Assembly (NCBI GenBank): GCA_016293365.1
Contig: JAEDEK010000020.1
Location: 1-19,122, forward strand
Direction of reading: 5' to 3'
Source of the DNA: Bulleidia sp.
GTDB lineage: Bacteria; Bacillota_I; Bacilli_A; Erysipelotrichales; Erysipelotrichaceae
Length of the DNA stretch: 19,122 nt
A program made the position numbers and the translations under genes. This document shows positions 5,748 to 13,407 of the stretch, piece by piece. The notes under the pieces were generated by a model. That model ran no database searches. It saw only the letters and a program-made list of their open reading frames with translations, and was not told where the DNA came from. Each line of letters opens with the position of its first letter. The first letter of the stretch is position 1.

Positions 5748-8123
5748 ATGAAGAATGAAAAGAGTTTATTTCAACGCCTGAAGGAGATTTTCTCCTTGAA
5801 AAGGCTTGTATGGTTTACATTGATTTCAGGACTGTTCCTTGTTTTCTATACACCACATCTCAAGTTTGAAGTAGATGTGGTCAGCGTCGGGGAAGGAGAT
5901 ATTGTACTTGCAAACTATAACACCGACCGCGGCGAGGAAATCTTCGAAACATATAACTACTCCGGGCATAAGACATGGTATAACGTCTACGAAGGTGATG
6001 AATATATCTGCATTGATACACTGCCGATTGTCACTAACTCTCTGCAGCTGAAACTGCAGAACGTTGACCACCTGACAGCCAACAGCATTACCATTTCCTT
6101 CGGCCCGTTTGAACTAAAGAAATATACTGCTGAAAACCTGACAGAAAACATTGCAGGATCGGAAGGACTCGATATCACATTGGAAGATGGTGTCATTCAT
6201 ATGACAGCCATGGAATCTACCGGATGGATTACATTTGACACGGAAGAATACATGTCTCACATAACGATCTTTAGTGTCTACCTGCTCGTCCTTGCCATGG
6301 CATGGCTGATGACTGTTGTTGTGGATAAGACAATTGATCATATCAACCGTATTCCTTTGAATGAAGTCATGCTTCTGAGTGGTCCGTGCTGGATCTTCTT
6401 CATGTCTGAAGCAGTACTTGGTAATATTTTCTATATCAATCTGGATAAGAGACTTCTGAATGTTGCAATTCTGATTGTCCTGTACAAGCTTCTGCATCTG
6501 ATCTTCAGAAGAAAACCGGTCGGTTTTGCGATCTCCAGCTTCGGGGTTGTCATCTATGCCATTGTCAGTACATTCGTTGTCCGTTTCAGAAACAGACCGA
6601 TTGAACCATGGGACTTCTCAGCCCTTTCCACCGCAATGGATGTTGCATCCAACTATGATATTTCCATCAACTACATGATGATCACAGCTCTGTTTGTATG
6701 TTTCGTTTTGTATATGATCATGCGCAGATGTCCACGTCATGTCACAAAGATCAACAAGTACTATACGGTATATCCAATACTTGTACTGATTCTTGCGATC
6801 TTCTTCAACAGTATCGGTTCCTATTATTTGTGGGATATCCGCCTGTTGAACACATTCCAGACCGAAGGAACTCTGCTTTCCTTTACCGGTCTTGTACGTC
6901 AGTTCATCAATGATCAGCCAAAAGAACCGGAAGGATATTCCAAGGATGCACTGGAAGATATCAGAAACGAAATGACACTGCTTAATGAAGCAGATGTCAA
7001 AGATGAAAATGCTGTTGTACCAACCAACATCATCATGGTCATGAATGAGTCGTTCTCTGATCTATCCGTAGGTGGAACAGAGTATGCAGCCAACATGACA
7101 CCATACTTTGATTCCCTGGAAAATACGATCCGTGGAAATCTGTATGTATCGGTAAGAGGTGGAGGTACATGTAACAGTGAATATGAAACACTGACGGGTA
7201 ATACAACTGCCTTCTTCTCTGCTGGCGTCTATCCTTATAACCAGTATATGAACAGAGATGTTCCATCTCTTGTTTCCTATATGAACGAATACGGATATGC
7301 AACAACGGGCATGCATCTTGGTAAAGATACAAACTGGAACCGCCGTGCCGCATATCAGAAACTTGCATTTGGAAATACAATCTTTGCGGAAACATTTGAT
7401 GGACTTGAAACAATCCATGGCTACCCGACGGATGCCCAGGATTTTAAAAAACTAATTGAAGATTATGAATCAAAACAGGGACAGAAACAGTTCATGTTCA
7501 ATGTTACCTATCAGAATCATGGCAGCTATGTGGATGCGCCTGACCTTGTCAAAACAGTAGACCTGGATGGTGGAACTGATGCCTACAACAATGCAGAAAA
7601 CTACCTCTCCCTGATCAAGCTGACAGATGAAGCCTTCAAGGATCTGATTGAATACTTCTCCAACGTATCCGAACCGACCATGATCATCATGTTCGGTGAT
7701 CATCAGCCTTCTCTTGGAACAACCAGCAATGCACTGTTCTTCCCGAGCACAGGTACACCGGAAGCTGATATCACACAGTACATCACACCATTCCTGATCT
7801 GGGCAAACTATGATATTCCAGATCAGACAATTGATAAGATATCTGCCAACTATCTCTCTTCACTGATTGTACATACCGCAAACATGGAAATGACACCATA
7901 TATGCGGTTCCTGTATGAACTGATGAAAGAATATCCGGTTATATCACAGTATGGCTGCTATGACAAAAACGGCAAATTCTATGAATCCTTCAATGACATT
8001 GACGATGATCTGGTCAATCAGTACCGCATGCTGCAGTACAATAACGTATTTGATTCATCCCGCATGGAAGAACTGTTCTGGCCGCTTGGATATGATAATT
8101 CACCAGAGAAAGATTCAGAATAA
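5748..8123 (+). CDS. LTA synthase family membrane protein (sulfatase fold)
   Basis: A 791-residue membrane enzyme with an extracellular sulfatase-like phosphotransferase domain, the fold used by LtaS to polymerise glycerol phosphate from phosphatidylglycerol. From the ATG at 5748: a first membrane segment (about 20-36), an extracytoplasmic domain (about 37-170), five or six further helices (about 172-360), and then the catalytic domain from residue 425. Catalytic elements: metal ligand E434 in VMNESFSD, nucleophile T474 in GGGTCNSEYE, H591 in YQNHGSY, and D651/H652 in MFGDHQP. It is longer than typical LtaS (about 650) because of the extracytoplasmic N-terminal insert, so the true substrate may be a different wall or glycolipid polymer. 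The start is uncertain: ATG 5748 has no ribosome site, a TTG at 5739 is in frame, and TTG 5796 is preceded nine bases away by AAGGAG. A terminator follows the stop. No neighbouring envelope gene is present. Confidence 0.88.
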   Translation: MKNEKSLFQRLKEIFSLKRLVWFTLISGLFLVFYTPHLKFEVDVVSVGEGDIVLANYNTDRGEEIFETYNYSGHKTWYNVYEGDEYICIDTLPIVTNSLQLKLQNVDHLTANSITISFGPFELKKYTAENLTENIAGSEGLDITLEDGVIHMTAMESTGWITFDTEEYMSHITIFSVYLLVLAMAWLMTVVVDKTIDHINRIPLNEVMLLSGPCWIFFMSEAVLGNIFYINLDKRLLNVAILIVLYKLLHLIFRRKPVGFAISSFGVVIYAIVSTFVVRFRNRPIEPWDFSALSTAMDVASNYDISINYMMITALFVCFVLYMIMRRCPRHVTKINKYYTVYPILVLILAIFFNSIGSYYLWDIRLLNTFQTEGTLLSFTGLVRQFINDQPKEPEGYSKDALEDIRNEMTLLNEADVKDENAVVPTNIIMVMNESFSDLSVGGTEYAANMTPYFDSLENTIRGNLYVSVRGGGTCNSEYETLTGNTTAFFSAGVYPYNQYMNRDVPSLVSYMNEYGYATTGMHLGKDTNWNRRAAYQKLAFGNTIFAETFDGLETIHGYPTDAQDFKKLIEDYESKQGQKQFMFNVTYQNHGSYVDAPDLVKTVDLDGGTDAYNNAENYLSLIKLTDEAFKDLIEYFSNVSEPTMIIMFGDHQPSLGTTSNALFFPSTGTPEADITQYITPFLIWANYDIPDQTIDKISANYLSSLIVHTANMEMTPYMRFLYELMKEYPVISQYGCYDKNGKFYESFNDIDDDLVNQYRMLQYNNVFDSSRMEELFWPLGYDNSPEKDSE
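5781..5797 (+). promoter_or_regulatory. AAGGAG ribosome site inside a small hairpin, candidate internal start
   Basis: AAGGAGA-TTT-TCTCCTT is a perfect 7-bp inverted repeat. Its left arm is a strong ribosome site placed nine bases before an in-frame TTG at 5796. The hairpin would hide the ribosome site and overlaps the candidate start codon. Confidence 0.4.
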
Positions 8124-8143
8124 ATCACGTTATCACAAATATC

Positions 8144-8176
8144 AAAACCGGTTCATCTACGTGGACCGGTTTTTTT
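8144..8176 (+). terminator. Intrinsic terminator of the LTA-synthase-like gene
   Basis: AAAACCGGT (8144-8152) pairs with ACCGGTTTT (8165-8173), with two more pairs inward, followed by a run of T. It lies 20 bases past the stop codon. Confidence 0.92.
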
Positions 8177-8321
8177 CCTGAAATATTATCAGAAGAAGTG
8201 AAATCAACATATAATACCAGTCAGAATGACACGACAGCATACATTTTCTATTCGTATTTTTTCTTTCAGATTATGATCTGATATTCGGTTTCTCTTAACA
8301 CCTTCTTAAGAATTTTCCCCG

Positions 8322-8357
8322 TTGACACCATAACATATTGATATCATAATGATATCA
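8322..8357 (+). promoter_or_regulatory. Promoter and palindromic operator of the ABC exporter operon
   Basis: Consensus -35 TTGACA (8322-8327), exact 17-bp spacer, -10 CATAAT (8345-8350). A perfect 19-bp palindrome TGATATCATAATGATATCA (8339-8357) covers the -10. It can also be read as two copies of the self-complementary TGATATCA separated by TAA. A regulator bound there should block RNA polymerase. No regulator gene is adjacent. Confidence 0.82.
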
Positions 8358-8373
8358 GTCGAGGTAATAAAAT

Positions 8374-9078
8374 ATGTTGGAAATCAACGGTCTATCAAAA
8401 TCCTATGGCAGCCATAAGGCTGTAGATAACCTGAGCATGCGTATCGCCAATGGCGAAATTCATGGCTTTATCGGTCATAACGGCGCAGGTAAGACAACGA
8501 CACTGCGTTCTATTGCCGGCATCATGCAGTTTGAAGAAGGCACGATTACGATTGATGGGCATTCCATCAAAGAGGAGCCACTTGCATGTAAAAAGATCAT
8601 GGCCTACATTCCTGATAATCCGGATCTGTATGAATTCATGAGCGGCATTCAGTATCTGAACTTCATTGCGGATATCTTTGGTGTCGATGTTTCTACAAGA
8701 GATGAAAGAATTCATCGATACACGGATCTTTTCGAAATCACAAATGTCCTGGATGATGCAATTTCTTCCTACTCCCATGGTATGAAACAGAAACTGGCAA
8801 TCGTCTCCGCATGGATCCATGAACCGAAGCTGATTCTGATGGATGAGCCGTTCGTCGGTCTGGATCCAAAGGCATCCCACATTCTGAAACAGATGATGCG
8901 TGAGTTCTGTGATCAGGGCAATGCCATTCTGTTTTCCACACACGTATTGGAAGTGGCTGAAAAACTGTGTGACCGAGTTGCGATCATCAAGGATGGAAAA
9001 CTGATCCGCAGTGGCACGATGGAAGACGTCAAGGGAGACAGTTCTCTGGAATCCGTATTCCTGGAACTGGAAGACTGA
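8374..9078 (+). CDS. ABC transporter ATP-binding protein (EcsA-like)
   Basis: A 234-residue cytoplasmic ATPase that powers the membrane protein encoded directly downstream. Walker A is GHNGAGKTT (residues 34-42). The signature motif is SHGMKQKLAI (134-143), an SHGMK form of LSGGQ. Walker B is LILMDEPFVGLDP (153-165), with the switch histidine in FSTHVLE. The Q-loop position reads YIPDNPDLYE, with no glutamine, as I recall for EcsA-type and other ABC-2 exporters. Start ATG 8374 has GAGGT ten bases upstream. It is the first gene of a two-gene operon under the promoter at 8322-8350. The substrate is unknown. EcsAB proteins in other Bacillota affect secretion, peptide pheromone handling and competence, but that role is not shown here. 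Confidence 0.93.
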   Translation: MLEINGLSKSYGSHKAVDNLSMRIANGEIHGFIGHNGAGKTTTLRSIAGIMQFEEGTITIDGHSIKEEPLACKKIMAYIPDNPDLYEFMSGIQYLNFIADIFGVDVSTRDERIHRYTDLFEITNVLDDAISSYSHGMKQKLAIVSAWIHEPKLILMDEPFVGLDPKASHILKQMMREFCDQGNAILFSTHVLEVAEKLCDRVAIIKDGKLIRSGTMEDVKGDSSLESVFLELED

Positions 9079-9079
9079 T

Positions 9080-10675
9080 ATGCTGAAACTATTGTTGAGA
9101 AAACAGTTCATGGAATTCTTCCGCGGAATCTTCCATGACGCAAATAAAAACAGAAAGCGTTCAACCGCCGGCATTATCGGGTATGCACTGCTGTATATAC
9201 TTCTCGAACTTGTAATGATCGGTATGTTTGGAACTCTTGCATGGATGATGTGCGATACCATGGTAGTTCTGGATCTTGACTGGTTCTACTTTACATCCAT
9301 GACGCTTGTCGCCATCACATTCGGAACATTTGGAAGTCTGTTCAATTCCTATTCCACATTGTATCTGGCAAAGGACAACGATCTGCTTCTTTCGATGCCG
9401 ATCCCGTCTTCTGATATTATCCTTTCAAGACTCCTTGGCACATATCTGCTTGGACTCATGTACTCAGGTACGATCATGCTGCCGACAGTTGTTGTCTATT
9501 GGGCAACGGCTGGGCTGAACTTTGCCTCATTGATCGGATGTATTGTTCTGATCTTCAACGTTTCTGTGATCGTACTTGTGCTTTCTGCACTGCTCGGTTG
9601 GGCTGTTGCGAAAATCAGTCTGCACATCAAAAACAGAAACATCGTTCTGACAGTTCTGCAGCTTGCATTCCTTGGTATCTACATGGTCGTTTATACTAAC
9701 CTTCAGAACATCATGAAGGGGTTCCTGGAAAGAGCTGTTCTGTTTGGTCTGTTCATTAAAGAATCCGTTTATCCACTGTATCTGATCGGTATCATTGGTA
9801 CAGGAAACCCTGTTGTCATCCTGGTATCCCTTGTAGTAACCGTTGTTCTGGCATATGGCGTATATGCATTACTGAACCGATCTTTCCTCAATGATGTTAC
9901 CGCAACCCCAAAGACGGAACGGAAGAAATACAGACACAGAAAACTGCAGAGAAACGGTGCCTTTACAGCCCTTGTCAAAAAGGAATTTGCCCACTTCATA
10001 TCTTCCCCTGCCTACATCATCAACTGTGGTCTGGGAACATGCTTCATGGCAGTAGCGTTTGTATTCCTACTGATCAAACGCAATGATCTTGTGACCATGG
10101 CAGTCACACTTGATGAGATGATTCCAGGTGTCATGGCTGTAGCTGCGGCATGTGGTACCAGTGCTCTTGCCTGTATGAATGACTCTGCAGCACCTTCTGT
10201 TTCTCTGGAAGGACAGAGTCTGTGGATCGTCAAATCCCTTCCGGTATCACCATTACAGGTACTGCTTTCCAAAGCTGCATTACAGATACTGATCACAGCA
10301 CCATTTGTACTGCTGATCTCAGCTGCACTGGTAGTCATTCTTCCACTGCAGATCATCGATAAGTTCTTCGTCATCTTCCTGCCATTGCTTGTCACAGTTC
10401 TGTTTGCTATGTTTGGACTGATGATGTCCATACTGATGCCAAACCTTCACTGGACAAACGAAATTGTTCCAATCAAGCAGAGCATGGCAGTCGTCATTGC
10501 ATTATTCGGAAATATGCTGTATGTCATGGGAATGATCTTTTCCTACTTCCCGCTGGCTGAAACCTGGACATCCTATGCTTATCTGACGATGGTCACAGTC
10601 ATCTCATTGATTCTGACAGTTTCCATTCTCTTCTATATCCTGAAATGTGCACCACGCAGATTTGAAAATCTCTGA
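9080..10675 (+). CDS. ABC exporter membrane protein (EcsB-like)
   Basis: A 531-residue integral membrane protein, partner of the ATPase just upstream. ATG 9080 lies one base after the ATPase stop, with GGAAG as ribosome site inside the ATPase end; an earlier in-frame ATG at 9011 would overlap the ATPase by 68 bases and give a non-membrane N-terminus. The protein begins MLKLLLRKQFMEFFRGIF. It then has roughly twelve hydrophobic segments: about four before residue 160, more at about 165-280, a hydrophilic basic stretch near 285-300 (TPKTERKKYRHRKLQ), and a second block of helices to the end. The LYLAKDNDLLLSMPIPSSDI segment after the second helix resembles the conserved LAKDAELLLSLPV-type motif of large ABC-2 exporters. 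Substrate unknown. The operon ends at the terminator at 10679. Confidence 0.85.
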   Translation: MLKLLLRKQFMEFFRGIFHDANKNRKRSTAGIIGYALLYILLELVMIGMFGTLAWMMCDTMVVLDLDWFYFTSMTLVAITFGTFGSLFNSYSTLYLAKDNDLLLSMPIPSSDIILSRLLGTYLLGLMYSGTIMLPTVVVYWATAGLNFASLIGCIVLIFNVSVIVLVLSALLGWAVAKISLHIKNRNIVLTVLQLAFLGIYMVVYTNLQNIMKGFLERAVLFGLFIKESVYPLYLIGIIGTGNPVVILVSLVVTVVLAYGVYALLNRSFLNDVTATPKTERKKYRHRKLQRNGAFTALVKKEFAHFISSPAYIINCGLGTCFMAVAFVFLLIKRNDLVTMAVTLDEMIPGVMAVAAACGTSALACMNDSAAPSVSLEGQSLWIVKSLPVSPLQVLLSKAALQILITAPFVLLISAALVVILPLQIIDKFFVIFLPLLVTVLFAMFGLMMSILMPNLHWTNEIVPIKQSMAVVIALFGNMLYVMGMIFSYFPLAETWTSYAYLTMVTVISLILTVSILFYILKCAPRRFENL

Positions 10676-10678
10676 TCC

Positions 10679-10703
10679 AAGCCACCTGACAGGGTGGCTT
10701 TTT
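10679..10703 (+). terminator. Intrinsic terminator of the ABC exporter operon
   Basis: GCCACC (10681-10686) and GGTGGC (10693-10698), extended by AA and TT on the outside, followed by TTTTTC. It begins three bases past the permease stop. Confidence 0.9.
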
Positions 10704-10708
10704 CATAA

Positions 10709-10737
10709 CAAAAAGCCATGCATATATGCACAGCCTT
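10709..10737 (-). terminator. Intrinsic terminator of the esterase operon
   Basis: On the minus strand AAGGCTGTGCATA pairs with TATGCATGGCTTT (two GU pairs), followed by further T. The core TGCATATATGCA is a perfect 12-bp palindrome. It begins six bases past the esterase stop, back to back with the terminator of the opposing operon. Confidence 0.82.
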
Positions 10738-10742
10738 CATTC

Positions 10743-12038
10743 TCAGATATACTGTCTTACAAATTTTTCCTCATCCGTGTAGGCACGCCATTCCTTACCT
10801 GGATCATCATTTTTGATGAAATCCGTCCAGTTACGGATCATTGTATAGCTGATGGAATAGTCTCTGCGTTCCATCTTACGCCAGCATCTGGACAGTGTTC
10901 CAAATACATACCAGAGATCTGATGAATGGAATGCACCACGATCATCTCCAGGAAGCTTTCTTGTAAAGGCATAGACATAAACCGGTTTTGAAGAATGTTG
11001 ATTCCTTGCTTCAGCAAGCTTTGTTACACCTTCAAAGATCATGGATTTCCGCCATGCACCATCTTCTACGGAAAGATCATTGCCTGTGACACCGATCATC
11101 ATCGGAACATCGGCACATCTGCCCTCCTTGACAGCATCAGAGATATTTTCACACAGAATATGATCATCTACAACAGGGCCAAATGTCAGACCTTCCTTCT
11201 TTTCATATAAAGCAGGCAGGATTTCCACAAGTTTCTGTGCAGGCAGTCTGCGCATATCCGCCACTGTTTTGATTTTGCTTAATACACGGATGTCAGACCC
11301 TGTCTGCAGTGCCTGTTTCATCGTTCTTGTATGAATCAGATCCGTATCAATGCCTGCTGCTGAGTGCATGATGGCACTGTGGATCAGACCGGAAGATAAT
11401 GGAGAAGCCAGCAGTGTCTGTACACTGATTGCACCTGCACTCTGTCCCATCACTGTAATTCTTGATTCATCACCACCGAAACTTCTGATATTTCTGTACA
11501 CCCACTGCAATGCGGCAATCTGGTCCATAATGCCGTAATTCCCTGTTGAGCGGTTTGGATTTTCCTTACGTAAAGCCTCATCCGCATAAAAGCCGAATAC
11601 ACCGACACGATACTGCACTGCCACAAAAATTACACCACTTGCCGCAAACTGTTCACCATCAAATTCCATTTCACTGCCGAATCCATGATCAAATGCACCA
11701 CCATGGATCCAGAAGGCAACCGGATACCTGCCTGGTCTGGCCGGAGCCCAGATATTCAGATACAGGCAGTCTTCGCTCTGTTTCGGTAACGGATATTTCG
11801 GATCTCCATAGAATTCCTTTCCCCAGAAAGGATCCTTTGACATATCCATCTGAGGACACATCGGCGGGAACTGCAGTGCATCCTTAACCCCATCCCAGTG
11901 TTTCTTTGCCACAGGGGCACGAAAACGGTTTTCATTTACAGGTGGTTCTGCGTATGGCACACCTTTGAAGATCAGACACTCTCTTTTCTTTTCACCACGC
12001 AGAATACCTTCTTCAACACGAATTTCTACTGTATCCAT
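10743..12038 (-). CDS. Type-B carboxylesterase, compact form
   Basis: A 431-residue alpha/beta-hydrolase of the carboxylesterase type-B family, hydrolysing esters; no signal peptide, so cytoplasmic. The fold signature is clear: FKGVPYAEPP (residues 24-33), the SEDCLYLN motif (88-95), oxyanion loop IHGGAF (111-116), nucleophile elbow GQSAG with S200, and histidine H371 in AFHSSDLWYVFG. The catalytic acid, normally Glu in a DEG segment, appears as Asp: D321 in GVTGNDLS. It is about 60 residues shorter than PnbA-type enzymes (about 490), mostly in the region between the acid and the His. Start: ATG 12038 has GGAG nine bases upstream. The ATG at 12053, immediately after the TetR stop, is an alternative adding five residues. 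It is the last gene of an operon with an MntP-like membrane protein and a TetR regulator, so its substrate may relate to the TetR ligand. Confidence 0.9.
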   Translation of the reverse strand: MDTVEIRVEEGILRGEKKRECLIFKGVPYAEPPVNENRFRAPVAKKHWDGVKDALQFPPMCPQMDMSKDPFWGKEFYGDPKYPLPKQSEDCLYLNIWAPARPGRYPVAFWIHGGAFDHGFGSEMEFDGEQFAASGVIFVAVQYRVGVFGFYADEALRKENPNRSTGNYGIMDQIAALQWVYRNIRSFGGDESRITVMGQSAGAISVQTLLASPLSSGLIHSAIMHSAAGIDTDLIHTRTMKQALQTGSDIRVLSKIKTVADMRRLPAQKLVEILPALYEKKEGLTFGPVVDDHILCENISDAVKEGRCADVPMMIGVTGNDLSVEDGAWRKSMIFEGVTKLAEARNQHSSKPVYVYAFTRKLPGDDRGAFHSSDLWYVFGTLSRCWRKMERRDYSISYTMIRNWTDFIKNDDPGKEWRAYTDEEKFVRQYI

Positions 12039-12053
12039 TGTTTTCATCTCCAT

Positions 12054-12611
12054 TCATTTCTGTTTTGTTACAAAATCAGAAAATGAATTACTCATCAGAT
12101 CCAGCATCATCTGTTTCATATCATCCACCGAATATTTTGTAGAACCAGCAAAGGTTCTGATATGAAATGCCAACGCTTCTGCATAATAAGCAGCAAGTGT
12201 TCTGTTATCATATTTGCTCAGATAGTCAGGTCGTCTGAATCTGCCGAGATAATCCAGAAGCATGATCGTCATATTATCACGAATCATGTCTTCAAATGCG
12301 TTCTGTCCCGTAACCTGATAAGCAGCCTTATAGAAGGATCGATAATGGTCAACCGTTTTGAGAATCACCGTAAAGATCATACCGAAATCACCTTTCTGTA
12401 CATACTCTTTTGTCCCTTCAATCAGATCGTGATACACAATCCAGTTCAGACAGTCATACTTATCATCAAAATAATTATAGAACGTTGCGCGGATAACGCC
12501 AGTCTCATCGCATATTTTCTTGATTGTAATCTTTTCAAACAGATTGCGTGTCATCAGTTCTCGCAGACTTCCTGACAAGGCAATCTTCATGACACTTTTA
12601 TGATATTCCAT
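12054..12611 (-). CDS. TetR-family transcriptional regulator
   Basis: A 185-residue DNA-binding regulator. The N-terminal TetR helix-turn-helix is clear: FEKITIKKICDETGVIRATF followed by YNYFDDKYDCL (about residues 24-54), the recognition helix being the VIRATFYNYF segment. The C-terminal ligand-binding part (about 60-185) is mostly helical and resembles the short DhaS-like TetR C-terminal type. ATG 12611 has GAGGT seven bases upstream; longer in-frame extensions lie inside the upstream gene and are not credible. It follows the MntP-like gene by five bases and precedes the esterase by 15 bases, so the three are one operon. It probably controls that operon, binding a site such as the palindrome at 13211-13225, with a ligand that may be an esterase substrate or a toxic compound. 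That ligand is inference. Confidence 0.9.
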   Translation of the reverse strand: MEYHKSVMKIALSGSLRELMTRNLFEKITIKKICDETGVIRATFYNYFDDKYDCLNWIVYHDLIEGTKEYVQKGDFGMIFTVILKTVDHYRSFYKAAYQVTGQNAFEDMIRDNMTIMLLDYLGRFRRPDYLSKYDNRTLAAYYAEALAFHIRTFAGSTKYSVDDMKQMMLDLMSNSFSDFVTKQK

Positions 12612-12616
12612 ACTGA

Positions 12617-13183
12617 TTACCTCAACGCCAATGCAAGAAAGCCAAGATATAAAGCGAAAATAATAATCATGATACCACCGATCATCCCGATGATCCTCTG
12701 ATGTCCTGCTCCTACGGAATACCCGACACGTAATGAAACAAGAACCGTAAAGAATGAAGCCGCAGCCAGATTTGCACCGGAAAACAGATATGGAAGACCA
12801 TATAATGCAATACATGCCCCCACAACAAAAGTATCAATATTTGTCATGACTGTCATTTTCATCAATGTCGGCACACAGAACTCACGGTCCGCCTTTTCTT
12901 CCACAGATTCTCTGGAAAATGCTTTTGTTATGATGAATACCCCGATGCACAGTACTGCAGCCACCGCAATGAATGACTGCATTTTAACTGTAAATGCATA
13001 CGGATCAACTACCTTTGCAATCCCAAATCCCAAAGAAAAGATCAAAAAAGATACAACCGTATAGATCAGTGCATATCCAATTGTCTTTTTATAGGAGAGA
13101 TCCGTCAGCTGTGCTCCCTTGTTCAGCATGGCAATTGCTGAATCAAGCGAAAGTCCGAATAATATAAAAAATGCCCATAACAT
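12617..13183 (-). CDS. MntP-like membrane protein (possible metal-ion efflux)
   Basis: A 188-residue integral membrane protein of about six helices, the length of E. coli MntP, the manganese exporter. Two halves each carry an acidic motif at the same position: LSLDSAIAM (D14) and MTNIDTFVVGA (D117). This is the internal-duplication pattern of the MntP family, and these Asp match the conserved acidic residues of MntP as I recall. Other features include KGAQL (residues 22-26), a charged loop at about 91-104 (RESVEEKADREF), and a C-terminal IIGMIGGIMIIIFALYLG helix. Start ATG 13183 has GAAGGG seven bases upstream; an ATG 14 codons earlier has no ribosome site. It is the first gene of the operon with TetR and a carboxylesterase. 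No yybP-ykoY (Mn) riboswitch is visible upstream, so Mn control is not supported. Other cation or amino-acid exporter families remain possible. Confidence 0.65.
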   Translation of the reverse strand: MLWAFFILFGLSLDSAIAMLNKGAQLTDLSYKKTIGYALIYTVVSFLIFSLGFGIAKVVDPYAFTVKMQSFIAVAAVLCIGVFIITKAFSRESVEEKADREFCVPTLMKMTVMTNIDTFVVGACIALYGLPYLFSGANLAAASFFTVLVSLRVGYSVGAGHQRIIGMIGGIMIIIFALYLGFLALALR

Positions 13184-13210
13184 ACATAAACCCTTCTTTC
13201 CGTTATACAC

Positions 13211-13225
13211 ATGTATTGTATACAT
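13211..13225. promoter_or_regulatory. Palindrome upstream of the MntP-TetR-esterase operon
   Basis: ATGTATTGTATACAT (13211-13225): six-base perfect arms with a three-base centre, 28 bases before the MntP-like start. A minus-strand -10-like TACAAT (13215-13220) lies inside it. Its size and place fit an autoregulatory TetR operator. Confidence 0.5.
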
Positions 13226-13274
13226 ACCTTTCTTTTCTGAACATATACAAAGAAATCAATTTGTTAAAGTCACG

Positions 13275-13302
13275 AAAAAAGCCTGCTGGCACAGACTTTT
13301 TT
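13275..13302 (-). terminator. Intrinsic terminator downstream of the pentapeptide gene
   Basis: On the minus strand AAAAAAGTCTG and CAGGCTTTTTT pair (one GU) around a 6-base loop. The plus-strand version has a C/A mismatch, so it is built for minus transcription. It is about 105 bases after the pentapeptide stop. Confidence 0.75.
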
Positions 13303-13407
13303 CTAAATGATTCTATAGGGAAAGAATAACATTTATGTCTTTCGACACTTATACTATACTTCCGATTTGTGTCATTTCATTGTGTGATTTGTGAAAAAGA
13401 CGTGAAA

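Noticed and set aside
9011..9079. Earlier ATG for the ABC membrane protein
   Set aside because: It overlaps the ATPase end by 68 bases and gives a polar N-terminal extension; ATG 9080 is one base after the ATPase stop with a ribosome site.
8395..9261. 288-codon open frame on the minus strand antisense to the ABC genes
   Set aside because: It lies entirely opposite well-motivated ABC ATPase and permease coding sequence, has no domain signature and no ribosome site.
12612..12815. Long N-terminal extension of the TetR regulator
   Set aside because: It lies within the upstream MntP-like gene and reads as random; GAGGT before ATG 12611 settles the start.
13184..13407. Possible manganese (yybP-ykoY) riboswitch before the MntP-like gene
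   Set aside because: I could not find the conserved paired loops; the region holds only a terminator hairpin and a short palindrome.
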